Shown one piece after another: positions 12,594 through 25,900 of a stretch of 64,000 nucleotides of DNA. The position numbers and the translations under genes are program-made. Location of the stretch: assembly GCA_029747015.1 (NCBI GenBank), contig JAKOGI010000025.1, positions 898,501-962,500 on the forward strand. The letters run 5' to 3'. The notes below the pieces were generated by a model. It was given only the letters and a program-made list of their open reading frames with translations, was not told where the DNA came from and made no database searches. Source of the DNA: Carnegiea gigantea. Its lineage: Eukaryota > Streptophyta > Magnoliopsida > Caryophyllales > Cactaceae. How positions within the stretch are numbered: position 1 is the first letter of the stretch; every line of letters begins with the position of its first letter.

Positions 12594-15500
12594 GCAAATG
12601 AAGACATTTTGTTAATCCTCTTTAGGCTGTTTGTTTGCAAGCGCTTCAAAAGCTGCCTGCTAATTAATTTGCGGCTTTTGAGCTCGGTCTCTTATCTTAC
12701 AATATGAACCCATAGTGTTCAGATAATGTTTGCATCTTGCTTATAGACTGCCTTGTGAAGAAGTGTTCAATGAAGCTTGAACTAGCAATGCATGGAGGAT
12801 GGGCTAACTACTAAATTGATGTAACAATTTCTGGCATTGATATTGAAAATGATGTCGTGATCTAAGACATCTTTGGTTTTGTTTCTTGTGAACTGGCAAG
12901 GCTCTCTCATTGATCGATTATAACTTGAGCATGTCTGAGCATCTTCTTCTTCTTACATGGTTTAGTGTGCTTTAGATTTAGAATTGATATTGCTTGGCTG
13001 ATCCTCCTGTCTTCTCAAGTCATCACAGTTGTTAGGTTTGCTAGGTATGTACTTGCTAAACAGGAGATTTTTATCGTATTTTCATTGTTCCATGTCTAAC
13101 TTGAAATTTTTGGTTTTTGTGTCCTTTGAGAAAATTCTAGTGTCTGTCTATGCTAATCATGGCGCCAAAATGCTTGATGAGCTGTCATGCAAAATATTTA
13201 AGCAAATAATAGTCAACGTCATCCTCCCTTGTTGATAAGCATTCTTTCCGTTGATGTGTCCCGCCCTCTGACCCACCTGTACGACCAGGCAGCTGGTTTC
13301 AAATTGTCATCCTGTGGTAGGCGTTCTCTGTTTGAATGACTTGAGTTATTCCATGTATTCACATTCGATTTCGCCGCAGAGTACATTTCTATACTAGTAT
13401 ACCCCACAATCCATGTCCTTCTTCGCCAATTCGCCGAGTTATTGTGTACATTGCCTAGTGCTTGGACAACCATCCTGTGCTATTACCTGATGGTCTCCTC
13501 CGCTTTTCCCTTGCAAAGTTTTCCTGACTAATTATGGATGCCTTTCATGACTTGTGAAAACTTGAATTTCCTATATGTGTGAAGTGTAAACTATACTCAT
13601 TAGTTCATCGTACAAGAAACTGGGTGTATATCAAGATGGGGCCAAGATGGAGAATTAAACAGGCATATGGGACAAATTGTGAACCTTCCTTCTTCATTAC
13701 TCGTGAAGAGTAAGGTTCAGCTGATGTTGAATGGCCGTAGCTGATTTATGGTGATGTTGATCTGAATTCAAGACTCTGCCTAAAAGGTGGCCAGTGCTAT
13801 CAATGATGAATGATCACACTAATACTGATGTTTACATTGTTTGTTTTCTAGATTAGTGCATACATTTCCTGTGTCTTAAAAGAAGGCTTAACTCTTTACG
13901 CGGTATTTCTTCCAACCCCCCCCCCCCCCAAAAAAAACCTTGGGGATCCCCATTTCTAATTAAATTATGAGCATGCATTATTTCCATTCGGACTAGACTT
14001 ATGCCAAAGTGCTGTAGCAGGTGTTGTTCTCGAGGTTATAATGGTTGCTTAGTCGCGCATTATTTCATACATATGGTATCATCGTTAGAGAATCTTCCTG
14101 GCTCTGCTGTTTTATCTAATGTTGTTGCGTGCTAATCTCGTTTTGAAGAAACATATCATTCACTCATTTCTCCATTTTGGGAAAATCAATACAGGGTTCA
14201 TCTTAGAGTCTCCTGAACATCAGAGGAGACATCCAGCCAAAAGGTTTACTGTCTTTCCTCCTGGAATCAATTTGCTAGATAAAGGAATCTTACGTTTGCA
14301 TAGTTCTGTTTTTCCGAACATGTTTTCAGATCTACATTTTTTCAAGACTTGTTGACAAAGATCGGTTTGCACATGTGGATCTATTGCATTGGAATGGACA
14401 GTCAGATTAATGCTTATTAGTAATATTCCTTCAACAAGGTAGAATTCATGCAGAAAACCCTTTTGACATTTCATCTATAATCATCGATCGATCTCAATTA
14501 TTGCTTGCGTGTGTCGTTTTCATGCATATGGTGGTTGTTGAAGGATTGTTAGCTTTTTGATCTGGAAATCATTATCAGTAGCGATGATTATTATTCTTTG
14601 AACGAAAAAGTTTGTTCTGTTGCAATTTGCGTAGTAGCTGGCTTGATTTGTATATGGTAGGTATGCTGCGCATAAACTTTACCTAATACCCCATTAATCA
14701 AATATTTTCCTATGTAATCTGGTACCCTTACACTAATGCACACATATATAGCACGGGCTGTCATCAAAGGGAACGCATAAGTCTACAGTTTCTACCCCTT
14801 TCACTTTCAATGACATCAGGTGGCGCGTCTGGGGATGGGCAAAGATCATTTTTCAGGACAGCGAATTCTCTGTTTTTTGGATTGGTGATTAGTAAAAGAC
14901 GAGCGCGTTCAGTTGTTTGTTTGTTTAAGGAAATTTACTGGAGGAAGATATTGTAGATTGTATGAACAGGGATGTGCAAAACTGAAGATATTTCGTTGTC
15001 ATGTGCAGCAATATGCATGTTCTTCCATGGATTGGGTTGTGTCAACTAGCTGAAAAAAACATATCAGACGTGTAAAGACTGATCTCACTCAATAACGGCG
15101 GTGGATTTCACTCCCTTCTTGCTTTTGAAAAATAACACTTTGAGATCAGATGCCGAACTTATTCATATCTGTGTATATGACATGCAAACTTTGATATCAC
15201 CTATCAGGAGTTGTACTGTGAATGCTACTGTCAGTTCTCTCTGACTTGTGAGTTTTGAAGTCTTAAGAGGTTGAATCTTTCTTCACAAATGCTTCAACAT
15301 CAAGGCAATACAAGCAGAGAAAAGATAAACAGGTGAAAATTTGTGGAAAATTTGTATAGAAAGCTTACATTGTCCTCCATTCCAAGCGAATGAATAACTG
15401 AAGAAACGTGCAACCGTACCTCTGGAATTGAATAACTTGGAGTTTCTTGTTTGTGACTAGTGATAGTAATACCAGTATATGGTGACATGAGGTTAAAAAT

Positions 15501-16129
15501 CCTTCTACTCAAGACGAATGCTTACTGAGGTTAGATTATTTACATTCGGATCTCCTTCAAATTTTGAGATACAATAACTTTCAGTGTCGGTCCTACTTTT
15601 ACGGGGTCTTTGAAGAAAGTGAGATCTATAGTGAAAATAGTAGTGTTGATGGTGAAATGAGGGTAAAAGAATATTAGCAAATTTAGGGACAAATATGAAC
15701 TGGTCCCTTAGCCTCTATCATCACGCTTTGTGGACCGTCATCCTTTTTGGATTTTGATAAATGACCCGTTGGGATTCTTTCAACATAGCTCCAAATGTGG
15801 CAATAATTATAGTTTGATTATTGCACAAGATTCTTAGTGGCAATTGTGATAGCTTGATTATTGAGCAAGGTGCTCAATAAAAGAGTGAAGAAGAATTTCA
15901 ATTTGGAGGACTTCAATTATCATAGGGAAGATTTAATCGAAGGGTACTCATTTAGCTACATTTAAGAGATTAAAATTTTTCCCGTTTTGGATCATATTTC
16001 AGATTTTATCATGGCCATTGAGAATCCCCCCCCCCACCCCTTCCTCTCTTGTAATATTTTCTAGCTATGATAGGTATTATTATGCCAATACTTATAATTT
16101 AGACTTAAAAATATGTGATACTTTTTAAA
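12594..16129. other. Intergenic region, no gene recognised
   Basis: Base composition is more balanced than in the other spacers, but no reading frame matches a known protein, and frames up to 84 codons lack splice support. There are C runs at 13916-13929 and 16026-16035. It may hold a non-coding transcript; the sequence alone does not show one. Confidence 0.5.
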
Positions 16130-16134
16130 AGCTG

Positions 16135-16399
16135 TGACGAAACTACAGAAGCATAAATATTACAAAGAATGAGAAAATTTCATGAATAAACTTTTTCTTG
16201 CCTGACCTTCAAGGGGGATGCACGTTTGGGTTTATATAGTACATGTATGCTATGCTCTGCCTTCTATGCCCTAGCCGTGGATGACTTGTAGTCCAAGCAG
16301 GGAGAGGAGTTCTATTCTAAAACAAATATACGAAACAATATCTAGGAATAATATTGCTAAACAATTGATATCTTTGCTAAATAATAACTTCTCGTAACA
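16135..16399 (-). repeat. 3' LTR of the copia element
   Basis: 265 bp, TG..CA ends on the plus strand. It matches 20882-21144 except for six substitutions and a 2-bp indel near 16241. It is next to the polypurine tract. Confidence 0.96.
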
Positions 16400-16408
16400 C
16401 TCCCCCTC
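16400..16408 (-). other. Polypurine tract of the copia element
   Basis: On the minus strand GAGGGGGAG abuts the TGTTACG start of the 3' LTR. This is the usual primer position for plus-strand DNA synthesis. Confidence 0.85.
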
Positions 16409-18472
16409 AAGTTGGAGTGTGGGAGTTAGCTAGACCCAACTTGCCCTTGAGGTACTGGAACTGAGCCTTGCTAAGTGCGTTGGTGAGTATGTCAGCGGGT
16501 TGGTGCTGGGAGCGAACATGGGCAAACGAGATAAGGCCTGCTACGAGCTTCTCGCGCACAAAATGACAGTCGAGTTCAATATGCTTGGTGCGATCATGGA
16601 ACACTAGATTCTTTGTGATGTGCAGGGCTGCCTGGCTGTCACAATAGAGTCTCATAGATTGAGTATGAAAAACGCCTAAGGATGCTAGAAATGTGCGCAC
16701 CCACACGAGTTCACTTGTTGCCACGGCCATGGCTCTGTATTCGGCTTCGACGGATGATCGAGACACGGTCGCTTGTTTCTTGGTACGCCATGACATGGGT
16801 GAGGACCAAGTTAGATGAAGTAGGCACTTAAAGATCGTCGGGAGAGAGGGCAAGTACCCCAATCGGAGTCACAATAACCATATAATTGAAGATTACTGGT
16901 AGAAGAAGGAAAATACCTTCTCGCGCAGTGCCCTTCAAGTAGCGTACAATGCGTAACGCGGTGTCCATGTGGTCCATTTTGGGGGAATGCATAAACTGTG
17001 ATAAGACATGGACGGCATAAGTGAAGTCAGGCCTAGTGATGGAGAGATAAATAAGCCATCCAACCAAGCGTCGATAACGCGCAGCATCCTTTAGTGGAGG
17101 ACCACATGCCAAGGCGAGTTTGCAATTTTCAGGAATAGGAAAATCAGCTGGCTTTGCCCCTAGAAGCCCACACTCATCGATAATTTCAAGGGCATATTTG
17201 CGCTGACATAAGAACATCCCGTTAGGTCCACGGGCGACCTCAATACTAAGAAAATATTTCAGGGGTCCCAAGTCTTTGATGCTGAAAGAATGATACAAAT
17301 AGGCTTTGAAGGCCATTGAAGTAGCAGCGTTATTACTTGCAGCACAATGTCGTCCACATAAACAAGGAGCGACATAAACACATCCCCTTTGCGATATACA
17401 AAGAGAGAATAATCGGCATAAAAGCGAATAAATCCGTATTCACATAACCTTGTGGATAGTTTGGCAAACCATTGCCGTGGGGCTTGTCGCATGCTGTATA
17501 AGGACTTCTTCAGACGGCAAACTTGAGTAGTATCGCTACCTTTGAATCCGAGGGCAGCTTCATATGCACTTCTTCGTCCAAGTCACCATGCAAGAATGCA
17601 TTGTTCACGTCCAGCTGATGCAGTTCCCAGCCCTTGGCTACTGCGACGGATAGAAAAACTCGAATACTTGTCATTTTTGCAACTGGTGCAAATGTTTCAT
17701 TGCAGTCGAATCCTTCAACCTGATGATCGCCACGGATGACTAATCGCACTTTGTAGCGCTGAATGTGGCCATTAGCGTCATATTTCACTCGATACACCCA
17801 TTTACAACTAATGGGGTGTTTGCCTGGGGGGAGGTCCACAACCGACCAAGTCTCATTTTTCTCCAAGGCGTCAATCTCTTCAGCCATAGCTGCACGCCAC
17901 TTAGGGTCTTGTGCTGCTTCCTGGAATGATTTGGGCTCGACGACCCTTGTTATGGAAGCCAAGAAATGTTGATAGGATGTAGAAAAATGGTTAGTAGAGA
18001 CATAGTTAGCTATGGGATATCGCGTACCTGAGGCTCCTTGGTGGTGTGAGCTGGTGAGAGGAGGGAGTTATGAGGTGCGGGGGTCCTTTGGACGTGCACT
18101 GTAACATACATAGTTGGCATAACGCAGTGGTCGCTTATTGACTCTGGTGAGCCGACTCGGCGTATGGGCTGCGTCAGAGGTGACTGGCGTGTTAGAATTA
18201 GCTGACCCATCATGATCGGGCGTGCCAACAGATTGAGCTGGGCCACTGTTGGTGGGCTCGTTGCTGAGCTATTCTGGGCTCGATTCAGGTGCAACACAAT
18301 GCTGCGCCCAGCCCACTTCTAACCCTGCGCTTGCTTCTGTCCATGACACAGGGACGCTCCCCCTTCCATCGAGCCGCGGTAGCCCATGATTTGCAGCTAT
18401 CGTCGTCGGCTGCTGTAGAGGATCGGCATCTTGGAGAGGATCGGCATCATGAAGGAACGGTTCAGCTAGCTA
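16407..18472 (-). pseudogene. Copia pol 3' part: reverse transcriptase and RNase H, broken
   Basis: Reading 3'-ward on the minus strand: an in-frame stop at 18472-18470 ends the upstream frame. The 18470-17960 linker contains a further stop and a frame change. RT begins in 17962-17510 ([14 protein letters not shown] and [11 protein letters not shown] motifs); it shifts frame near 17530, continues 17492-17259 with MRQAPRQW and the intact catalytic YVDD, shifts again near 17320, and continues 17316-16828. A further shift near 16870 leads to the RNase H end (16862-16407) with SSVEAEYRAMA, YCDSQAA and the C-terminal QPADILT. At least four disruptions; no restored protein is implied. Confidence 0.93.
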
Positions 18473-20143
18473 TGAAGAAGTGGACGACTCGCTCGGTTGC
18501 ACCATGGTTGCGAATGGGAAGACGTTTTCGTGGAAGATGACGTCACGGCTCACAAAGTATTCTTCACTCTCAAGGTCGAATAGTTTCCATCCCTTTTGAC
18601 CAAAGGGATAACCCACAAACAAACACCTCCTTCCCCTAGGAGAGAATTTGTCCTTGATTTTCTTGTTATGTGCAAAACATAAGGTGCCGAATACCTTGAT
18701 ATGACCATATGAGGGTGCTGCACGATAAAGCATCTCATATGGAGTCTTTCTGTCCAACAGTTTGCTAGGTGTTCGGTTGATGAAATAAGCGGCCGTAAGC
18801 ACACATTCACCCCAGAACTTGACAGGTAGACTAGCTTGAAATAGAAGGGCTCGGGCTACATTCAAAATGTGCCTATGTTTTCTTTCGACCCGACCATTCT
18901 GTTGTGGTGTGTCCACACAGCTACTTTGGCGCAAAATTCCGTGTGCTTCATAGAACTGTTGCATGGGCTTGGAGGTGAATTCAGATCCATTGTCGCTTCG
19001 TATAATTTTAATCGAGATCCCAAATTGATTTTGTACCATAAGAATGAAATCTCGCAACAATTTGCTGGTTTCAGCCCGATTAATCATTAGGTACACCCAA
19101 GTGGCCCGACTTGCGTCATCAACTATTGTGAGAAAATAGTGAGCCCCACAAGATGACGCTTCCTTATAAGGCCCCCAAATATTGCAATGAACAAGATTAA
19201 AAACAAATTGAGCTTTATTTGAACTTTCTAAAAAGGGGTTTCGAGCTTGCTTGGCCCGATGACAAATCTCACATGCATCATCTTTAGCACTACCACTAAT
19301 TACTCCTAAATTATTTGATAAAAGAGATAAAATTGCATGGGATGGATGTCCCAGTCGCCGATGCCATAAGTGATTGGTGTTGACAGCATTGACTTGTGCC
19401 TCGTCCAAGGGCCCATCTTTGAAGTAGTAAACTCCTCCTCGTTGCTCACCCACACCAATCGGAGTCCTTAAAATATGGTCCTGTAATAGACAAAAATCAT
19501 CGAAAAAGGTCACACTGCAGTTTAGCTCTTTACATAATTTTGCCACTGAAATAAGATTGCATTTAAGCGAGGGAACATATAGAACTTTATGTAATTGGAT
19601 TCGCTGTCCCAACGTCACAGATCCCTCATCGTTGGCCATGGTGTGTGTTCCGTTAGGCAAGACAACTGATACGGACGAAATTTTCTTCGTCTCGTGCATC
19701 ACTTTTGGGTCTCCAGTCATGTGACATGAAACTCTGCTATCAAACATCCAAGCAATATTACCTGATAATTTCTCGGTTCCGGGTTTCGGTGTTTCAAGAA
19801 GGCTAAGTAGCTTCTGAATTTGTTCTGGGTTTAGTCCTGGAACCGACGTTGGGCCAAGGCCTGTTGGGCGGCCGCTGTTGCTGCTGTTGGGCGCTGCCTC
19901 TTCGGTGTGGGCCAGAGCCTGATTCGCTATCTCACCAAAACCTTGCCCACGTCCTGCGCTTGCTCGTCCAGCTCCTCTGCCTCGGCCCGTTCGACCTCCT
20001 CGCCCACGTCCTCGGGTCCCCCAGTTCGGAGGGTACCTGATGATTTCGAAGCATCCGTCCTTCGTATGCCCTCGACATCCACAATATGTGCATGTAGGCC
20101 TTTCTGCTGGTGTCGAGTGCTCTTTGACGGCAAAGGCCATCAT
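18470..20143 (-). pseudogene. Copia zinc knuckle, protease and integrase segment
   Basis: An open 557-codon stretch. It starts in the C-terminal gag region with a CCHC knuckle (CTYCGCRGHTKDGC) and an Arg/Gly-rich tail. The aspartic protease motif, normally D-S-G-A, reads D-S-R-V, and a following conserved His is Cys, so the active site is lost. The integrase has its GAG-pre domain (LWHRRLGHPS), zinc-binding region and the core with TIVDDASR, RSDNGSEF and TPQQNGRVERKH, so the DDE residues appear present. It overlaps the end of the gag frame by 4 bases (20140-20143) in a different frame, the result of one indel in an ancestral single ORF. It ends at a stop at 18470. Confidence 0.94.
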
Positions 20144-20868
20144 ATTTTCATTCTTACGGTCTCTCCCATCATGAGTCGTTTATGATTTTCTTCCTGCTGC
20201 ACCATATTAAAGATTCGATCGAGAGACGGCAATGGCTCCATCGCCAAAATTTGGCTTCGTACATTGCCATATGCTTCGTCATTGAGTCCCATAAGAAATT
20301 GGTGTGTTTGCTCCCTTTCTAGTATCTTTACTACTTCACCCCCAATGTCACATTCACACTTATGACAAGTACATTGAGGAATTTTTGTGTAATTAGATAA
20401 TTCACTCCATATTCCCATGAGCTTAGAGTAGAATTTAACTACGTCTAATCCTTCCTGTTTACATGCAGCTATATCAGTTTTAAATTGGTGGATTTTAGGG
20501 GTATTGGCCACCGCATACCTTTTCCGTAGATTCTCCCACATTGCTGCTGCTGTTTCGACATAGGCGATACTTGTACGCAGTTTTGGCTTAATGACATTGA
20601 TAATCCAAGAGCATATCATCAAGTTGGCCATCTCCCATGCGTTCAACTCACCAAGATCGTCTGCTTTGTTAGGCGTAGGCTTGGTTAGGGTTCCATCTAT
20701 GAAGCCTAATTTATTTTTGGATCTCAAGGCTGTTCGTACAGCCTTTTGCCATAAATCATAATTTTTGCCATTGAAAATTACTGAAGTGATTACCACTCCA
20801 GGACCTTCTGAAGGGTGGAGGTAGTAAGGGGATTGACTGTCAACTACAAACCCCTTTCCTCCACTCAT
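20140..20868 (-). pseudogene. Copia gag N-terminal part
   Basis: 242 codons from the ATG at 20868, which lies one base inside the primer-binding site. Features are a GAG_2-type opening (SVIFNGKNYDLWQKAVRTAL), SKNKLGFIDGTL, then MWENLRKRYAVAN, typical of copia capsid proteins. The frame runs to TGA at 20140 just before the zinc knuckle, which is in another frame downstream, so gag and pol are no longer fused. It would form the capsid if expressed alone. Confidence 0.92.
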
Positions 20869-20881
20869 GGCTCTGATACCA
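20869..20881 (-). other. Primer-binding site (initiator tRNA-Met)
   Basis: On the minus strand TGGTATCAGAGCC follows the 5' LTR directly. It is complementary to the 3' end of plant initiator tRNA-Met, the usual copia primer. Confidence 0.95.
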
Positions 20882-21144
20882 TGAAGAAGCTACAGAAGCA
20901 TAAATATTACAAAGAATGAGAAAATTTCATGAATAAACTTTTTCTTGCTTGACCTTCAAGGGGGATGCACGTTTGGGTTTATATTACATGTATGCTATGC
21001 TCTGCCTTCTATGCCCTAGCCATGGATGACTTGTAGTCCAAGCAGGGAGAGGAGTTCTATTCTAAAACAAATATAGGAAACAATATCTAGGAATAATATT
21101 GCTAAACAATTGATATCTTTGCTAAATAGTAACTTCTCGTAACA
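20882..21144 (-). repeat. 5' LTR of the copia element
   Basis: 263 bp. It lacks two bases present in the partner LTR (16135-16399). It is followed by the AGCTG target duplication at 21145-21149. Confidence 0.96.
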
Positions 21145-21149
21145 AGCTG

Positions 21150-22655
21150 GAGTCTATAACGGGGAAATTTCATAGCAAAAATAAGAAAAAAGTGGGCATG
21201 TGAAGGGTTTAATTGAATGATTTGTAATTTTGGGACTACTGGTGTGTAATGACAGACCTATAAATAAGACATCTAAATTGATACCCCTCCAAAAAAAAAA
21301 AGTTTAAAAGGGAAAAACAGAAGCCCAATTTAGTTAGGTTAATGCTTCAAGAAGACTCAAATGAAGTGATCCAATCCACCACAAGTGGCCAACCTGCCCA
21401 TCACAAGCAGTTCCTGACTTCCCATCTGCCTGCTTGTGACAATTTGCACACCAAATATACTAATCAAGTAGGGCTTTCTAGTGCTCTTGGGCCTCTATTT
21501 TCTTTATTAGCTTGCTTTGGTTGTTTTCTAGTGCTTTTGGGTCATTTGTTAGCATTTGCACAGAAGAACTAGGACTACTTGATACTTGTTTCAAGCCCTA
21601 AGTTTTGCTACTTAAAAAACAAGGCGACTTTGATACGATAATCTCAAATTTATAAATTCGAACTATATCAGATATTTTCACCCAATATCCACCTTTTCTA
21701 GTAAATTATAAGATAATTCCAAATTTATAAATTCGAACTATAATAGACAGTATTTATCAAAGAAACTTCTATATCAATTATTTTCATCCAACATCCATCA
21801 AAAAAGATAGTTCGTCGTTATGAAAACACACCATATAGCCAAATCTCATGGCCCAAATCAATGGTATAAGTACTACCAGTACATGGCCATTGTTGAGGTC
21901 CTAAGTTGTAAAACTTGAGCCTCAAAATTTGGGGGAAAAATATCTAAGCAAAAAGAGGCCTGTGTAACTTTCAACGTGGGTCAGGACTTGGGAATTTAGA
22001 ACCATAGTACTACTGATTAGTTGTGCATTGAATGTATCTTCATTCATGCAGTAGATGCCTAACCACATGGCTGGCAGATTGTCCCAGATGTCAATTTCAT
22101 GCATTTCAAATTCTACTTCTGATGTCACTTGAATGTTTAAATTTATTTTTGTTTGCTTTAGGGTGAATTCAATTTATATAAATCTAATGCAAATAGAACT
22201 AAAGTTGTCATTGTTAGATGATTCTAACTAAGAGTATATTCTTTTTAACTTATTTTAACGAACTTTTATCATCATTATTATGTATTCGACCGTTGGCAAG
22301 ATTCAATATTTGTCAACATTAATTAATACTGATCAATATTTAGTCGTATTTTTTAATTATACTTTTCTATTATTCAATACCTATTAATACAGATAAATTG
22401 TTAGGGCATTTTTAACCCATATTTTAAATTTTGGAACTCCACCTTACCACATCAGTAAAAATATTATTTTTTGAAACTCGTATTCGTTTACTTCTCCAAC
22501 CTATAGAACTCTAAGTTGAATTGCCATATAAAATGTTTATTATAAACTAACTTTATAACATATATTTTTTTTGAGTTCCAAAGAAAAAAAAAATTAATTT
22601 TAAAGCCAAAAAATAATAAAATAAAAAAATTAGAATCCATGAAATAACTCTACCA
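21150..22655. other. Intergenic region between the copia element and the BASS gene
   Basis: No gene recognised. An imperfect tandem duplication of about 75 bases (21636-21710 and 21712-21800) repeats AATTTATAAATTCGAACTAT and a TATTTTCACCCAA-type block. The AT-rich stretch 22420-22660 begins GGGCATTTTTAACCCAT and resembles MITE ends seen in plants, but a matching right end was not found. Confidence 0.45.
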
Positions 22656-22662
22656 CATTCTC

Positions 22663-22670
22663 CTATAAAT
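22663..22670 (+). promoter_or_regulatory. TATA box of the BASS3-like gene
   Basis: CTATAAAT is 240 bases upstream of the ATG, and a second CTATAAAA starts at 22678. A CT-rich leader (22740-22780) follows, as is common for plastid-protein genes. Which of the two boxes is used cannot be decided. Confidence 0.6.
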
Positions 22671-22910
22671 GTCATTCTATAAAAACAAATAAATACATCC
22701 TTTCAATCCTCTTTTCTCCTCAACGAACCTCATCTCTTCACCTATTCTCTCTCTCTCTCTGTCTATCTCCATCTCTCTGTGGCTCCAGTGTGACCTAGGA
22801 GGCCACGTCAACTCAAAATCCCCAGAACGCCAGACCCCCACTAAAACCTTTCACTGGAAAAACCCAGTCAATCAAACCCAATTATTTGCATTGGACTTTA
22901 ATCAAATTCA

Positions 22911-25900
22911 ATGGCAACATTATCAGCGTCATTGCCTTTTGTTTCTTTCTCCCCTAAATCCCAACTCCCCTGTATCAATTCACCCCTAAAGTTCACCCCT
23001 TTAAGTGTAAGATTCAATAGGAAGGCAAAACATGCGAGTAAAATATCTGGGCATTTGAGTAGAGTTGAAGCAGCTGGTGATTATGGCGGATTTATGGTTA
23101 ATCATGGAGGGTCTATGTGCTGCTCAACGACGCCGTTTATTGGGTTTGGGGGTAGGGTTGGGTTGCAGAGGAGAGAGGGCAATGTTTCTTTGCTTTCTTT
23201 TGGGGTTCATACTAATCAGATTTCTGGGGTTAATTCAAAGGGTGAATCTTCTCAGGTTTTGTCAGCAATGCTTCCATTTGTGGTGGCTGCAACCGCCGTC
23301 GCCGCCCTGTCTCAGCCCTCCACTTTTACATGGTATTTTCTTTTTTGCAATTTTTGTATGATGAGCAAAATTCGAAAAGATGAATATTTTATAAGTTTTT
23401 TACTTTAGTTTGTGTGATGGGATTGTGGGCATTGAGCAATTTATTGATTTGTGCTGAATTGGTGCTTTGGTTACTGGCTTGTCTGTTCTAGAACGTTGTG
23501 TAACTTGTCTCTTTTGTTTAATTATTCTTTGAGTTTTGGTGTTCTTTTTCTTTTTTTCCTTTTAATGGTGGGTTGTGTTTTGGTGTTTCTTCAATTTTCT
23601 GATGGTGTCACTTGGAAAATGTTTAAATACCCTTAGTTAAATTGTTTTTGTACTTATAAGGTGTGCATGAATAATTCTGTTGTCGTGCATGAACAATCTC
23701 AGATGGAGAGTATATATTTCTGAAAGTATCGTGTGATTTGACTCAAGAATTGATTTTGAATTCCTTGGTGACCTTTGATGACCATGGATGACCGTTGACT
23801 ACAATTAATCACTTGTATTTTTCCTTCAGTTTTGGTTTCTAATTATACAAAGGACAAATTTGGGCTCTCTCAGTTTAGCTCTTTCCCACAATAATAATAA
23901 TAATAAAAGCAATTATAAAAAAGAAGAACAAAAGAAATTGTCAGAATGAGAATCTGAGTTACTTCGATGGTTTGCTGTATCAATCAAATCAATGTTTTTG
24001 GGTACATTGCTACAGTTTGAACTTATATATTAATGGAGTGTAGAAAGCTACCAATGTTCCAAAGTAAACATATTAGTTCATAGAGTAGGTTGTGCCAAGA
24101 GAAATCTGCACATAAATTATGATGTTCGGATTTGAAAGGTGGGACATTTATTTCAGAACGCAGATTGTGAGCGGGATTGACTAATGAATAAAAACCTCCT
24201 TGCTGAAAACATTTGTCAGTATATCCGACTTAACGAATTCCTGGATTCTGTGTAGGGTGTCAAGAGAATTGTATGCTCCTGCACTTGGTGGGATCATGCT
24301 ATCTATTGGTATCCGATTATCCATCAATGATTTTGGATTGGTATTTCAAAGGTATCCCATATTTCCAACCTATAGGCCTTAATGCTCGAGTTGATGAAGC
24401 TTTACTTACACTCTTGAGTTACAATGCCTGCAGGCCATTGCCACTCTCCATTGGGTTTATTGCACAATATGTTCTGAAACCAGCCCTTGGAGTGCTGATT
24501 GCTCAAGCTTTTGGAATGCCGACGATGTTTTATGCAGGCTTTGTCCTTACGGCTTGTGTGGCAGGGGCTCAGCTATCGAGCTATGCCAGCTTCCTGAGCA
24601 AAGGGGATGTGGCATTGAGCATTCTATTGACTAGTTCTTCCACCATTGCATCAGTAATTGTCACCCCTCTTTTGACACGACTTCTTATTGGGTCTGTTGT
24701 TCCTGTTGATGCTGTGGCCATGTCTAAGTCGATATTGCAGGTACCGAGTTTTTCTAGGGGCAAAGGATCCTAAGCTGACTTCATGTATTATCTGTATAGC
24801 TCAATTAACTTGAATTTAGGCTGATGTTCTTCTCAGGTGGTTCTTGTCCCTGTCAGTCTTGGCCTATTGCTAAATACTTATGCCAAATCGGTTGTCAATC
24901 TTGTTCAACCTGTGATGCCATTTGTGGCTATGGTCTGCACTTCATTGTGCATTGGAAGTCCCCTAGCAATTAACCGTGGTCACATTCTTTCTGCTGAGGG
25001 TCTTCGATTGATTGCTCCAGTGTTGACATTTCATGCTGCGGCTCTCACACTAGGTTATTGGTTCTCGAAGTTTCTGATGACGGGGTAAGTAAGTATTTAG
25101 TGACATATCTATGAAGTAATCACAAATTCAACATAGTACACTACTGTGATTCTTATCATAGTTGATCATTTGTGTCCCGACTTCACAAATGAGTAACATT
25201 GGAGAAGGTTTTTTGAGTCCTTTTCCGCCTAACATGTATCATTTTCAAAATTGACCTGGATGTAATCATTAATGTGAAAATCAAAGCCAAGTGTTTTGAT
25301 CAGGGATCTAGTCGAACTTAAATCTGGATTGTGTTTCTTGGTGTGTTTTTATTGTGACAGTAGACATCATTGGTTTCAACTCAGTCCATTATGAAATTTA
25401 GATTTTCTGCTGGATATCTATGTATGCATTCTTATTGTGTAAATAGCTGAAATTGCATGCTGCATGATTTCTTCTTTTCACCCAAACCCTTTGTCTTCTT
25501 GTTCTGATTTATTGAAGTCTGCTTCTGGTCACTCGCCTATGTTCTCTGACTTGACAAAAAGTGTCTAAGATATGTTTCCAAGCATTCGAGTTGCTCTTTA
25601 GAATTTTTGCATGTTTCGGGTCTAAAATGAAGTGTCAACTGCAAAGGGTCCTTACTTTCGTCGGAGTCAAATAGTCACTATCTCACCTGGGTGAGGTGGG
25701 ATGAAGAGTCCAAGTAACATTCTCCCACCGCACTCTGCTGACATTCCCTTCAGATCTTACAGTTTTTGCAAAATTTTTCCCAGTTTCCCAATGTTTTTGG
25801 CCCTCTTTGAGACCTGAATTTCAACCGAGACAAAACCTTTGATGTTGCAGGCAGGAGGAAGAAGTTTGCAGGACGATTTCTTTGTGCACGGGAATGCAGA

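Larger units (their letters stand above)
16135..21144 (-). mobile_element. Ty1-copia LTR retrotransposon, structurally complete, coding region broken
   Basis: The 5010-bp element is flanked by the 5-bp target duplication AGCTG (16130-16134 and 21145-21149). LTRs start TG and end CA. Read on the minus strand the order is 5' LTR (21144-20882), methionine-tRNA primer site, gag, zinc knuckle, protease, integrase, reverse transcriptase, RNase H, polypurine tract, 3' LTR (16399-16135). Integrase before reverse transcriptase defines the copia superfamily. The two LTRs differ by six substitutions and one 2-base indel in about 263 bases, so insertion was fairly recent. The single polyprotein frame is interrupted by several frameshifts and stops, so this copy is not autonomous. 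Confidence 0.97.

Noticed and set aside
18289..20185. Several plus-strand frames of 63-92 codons
   Set aside because: Antisense shadows of the copia polyprotein.
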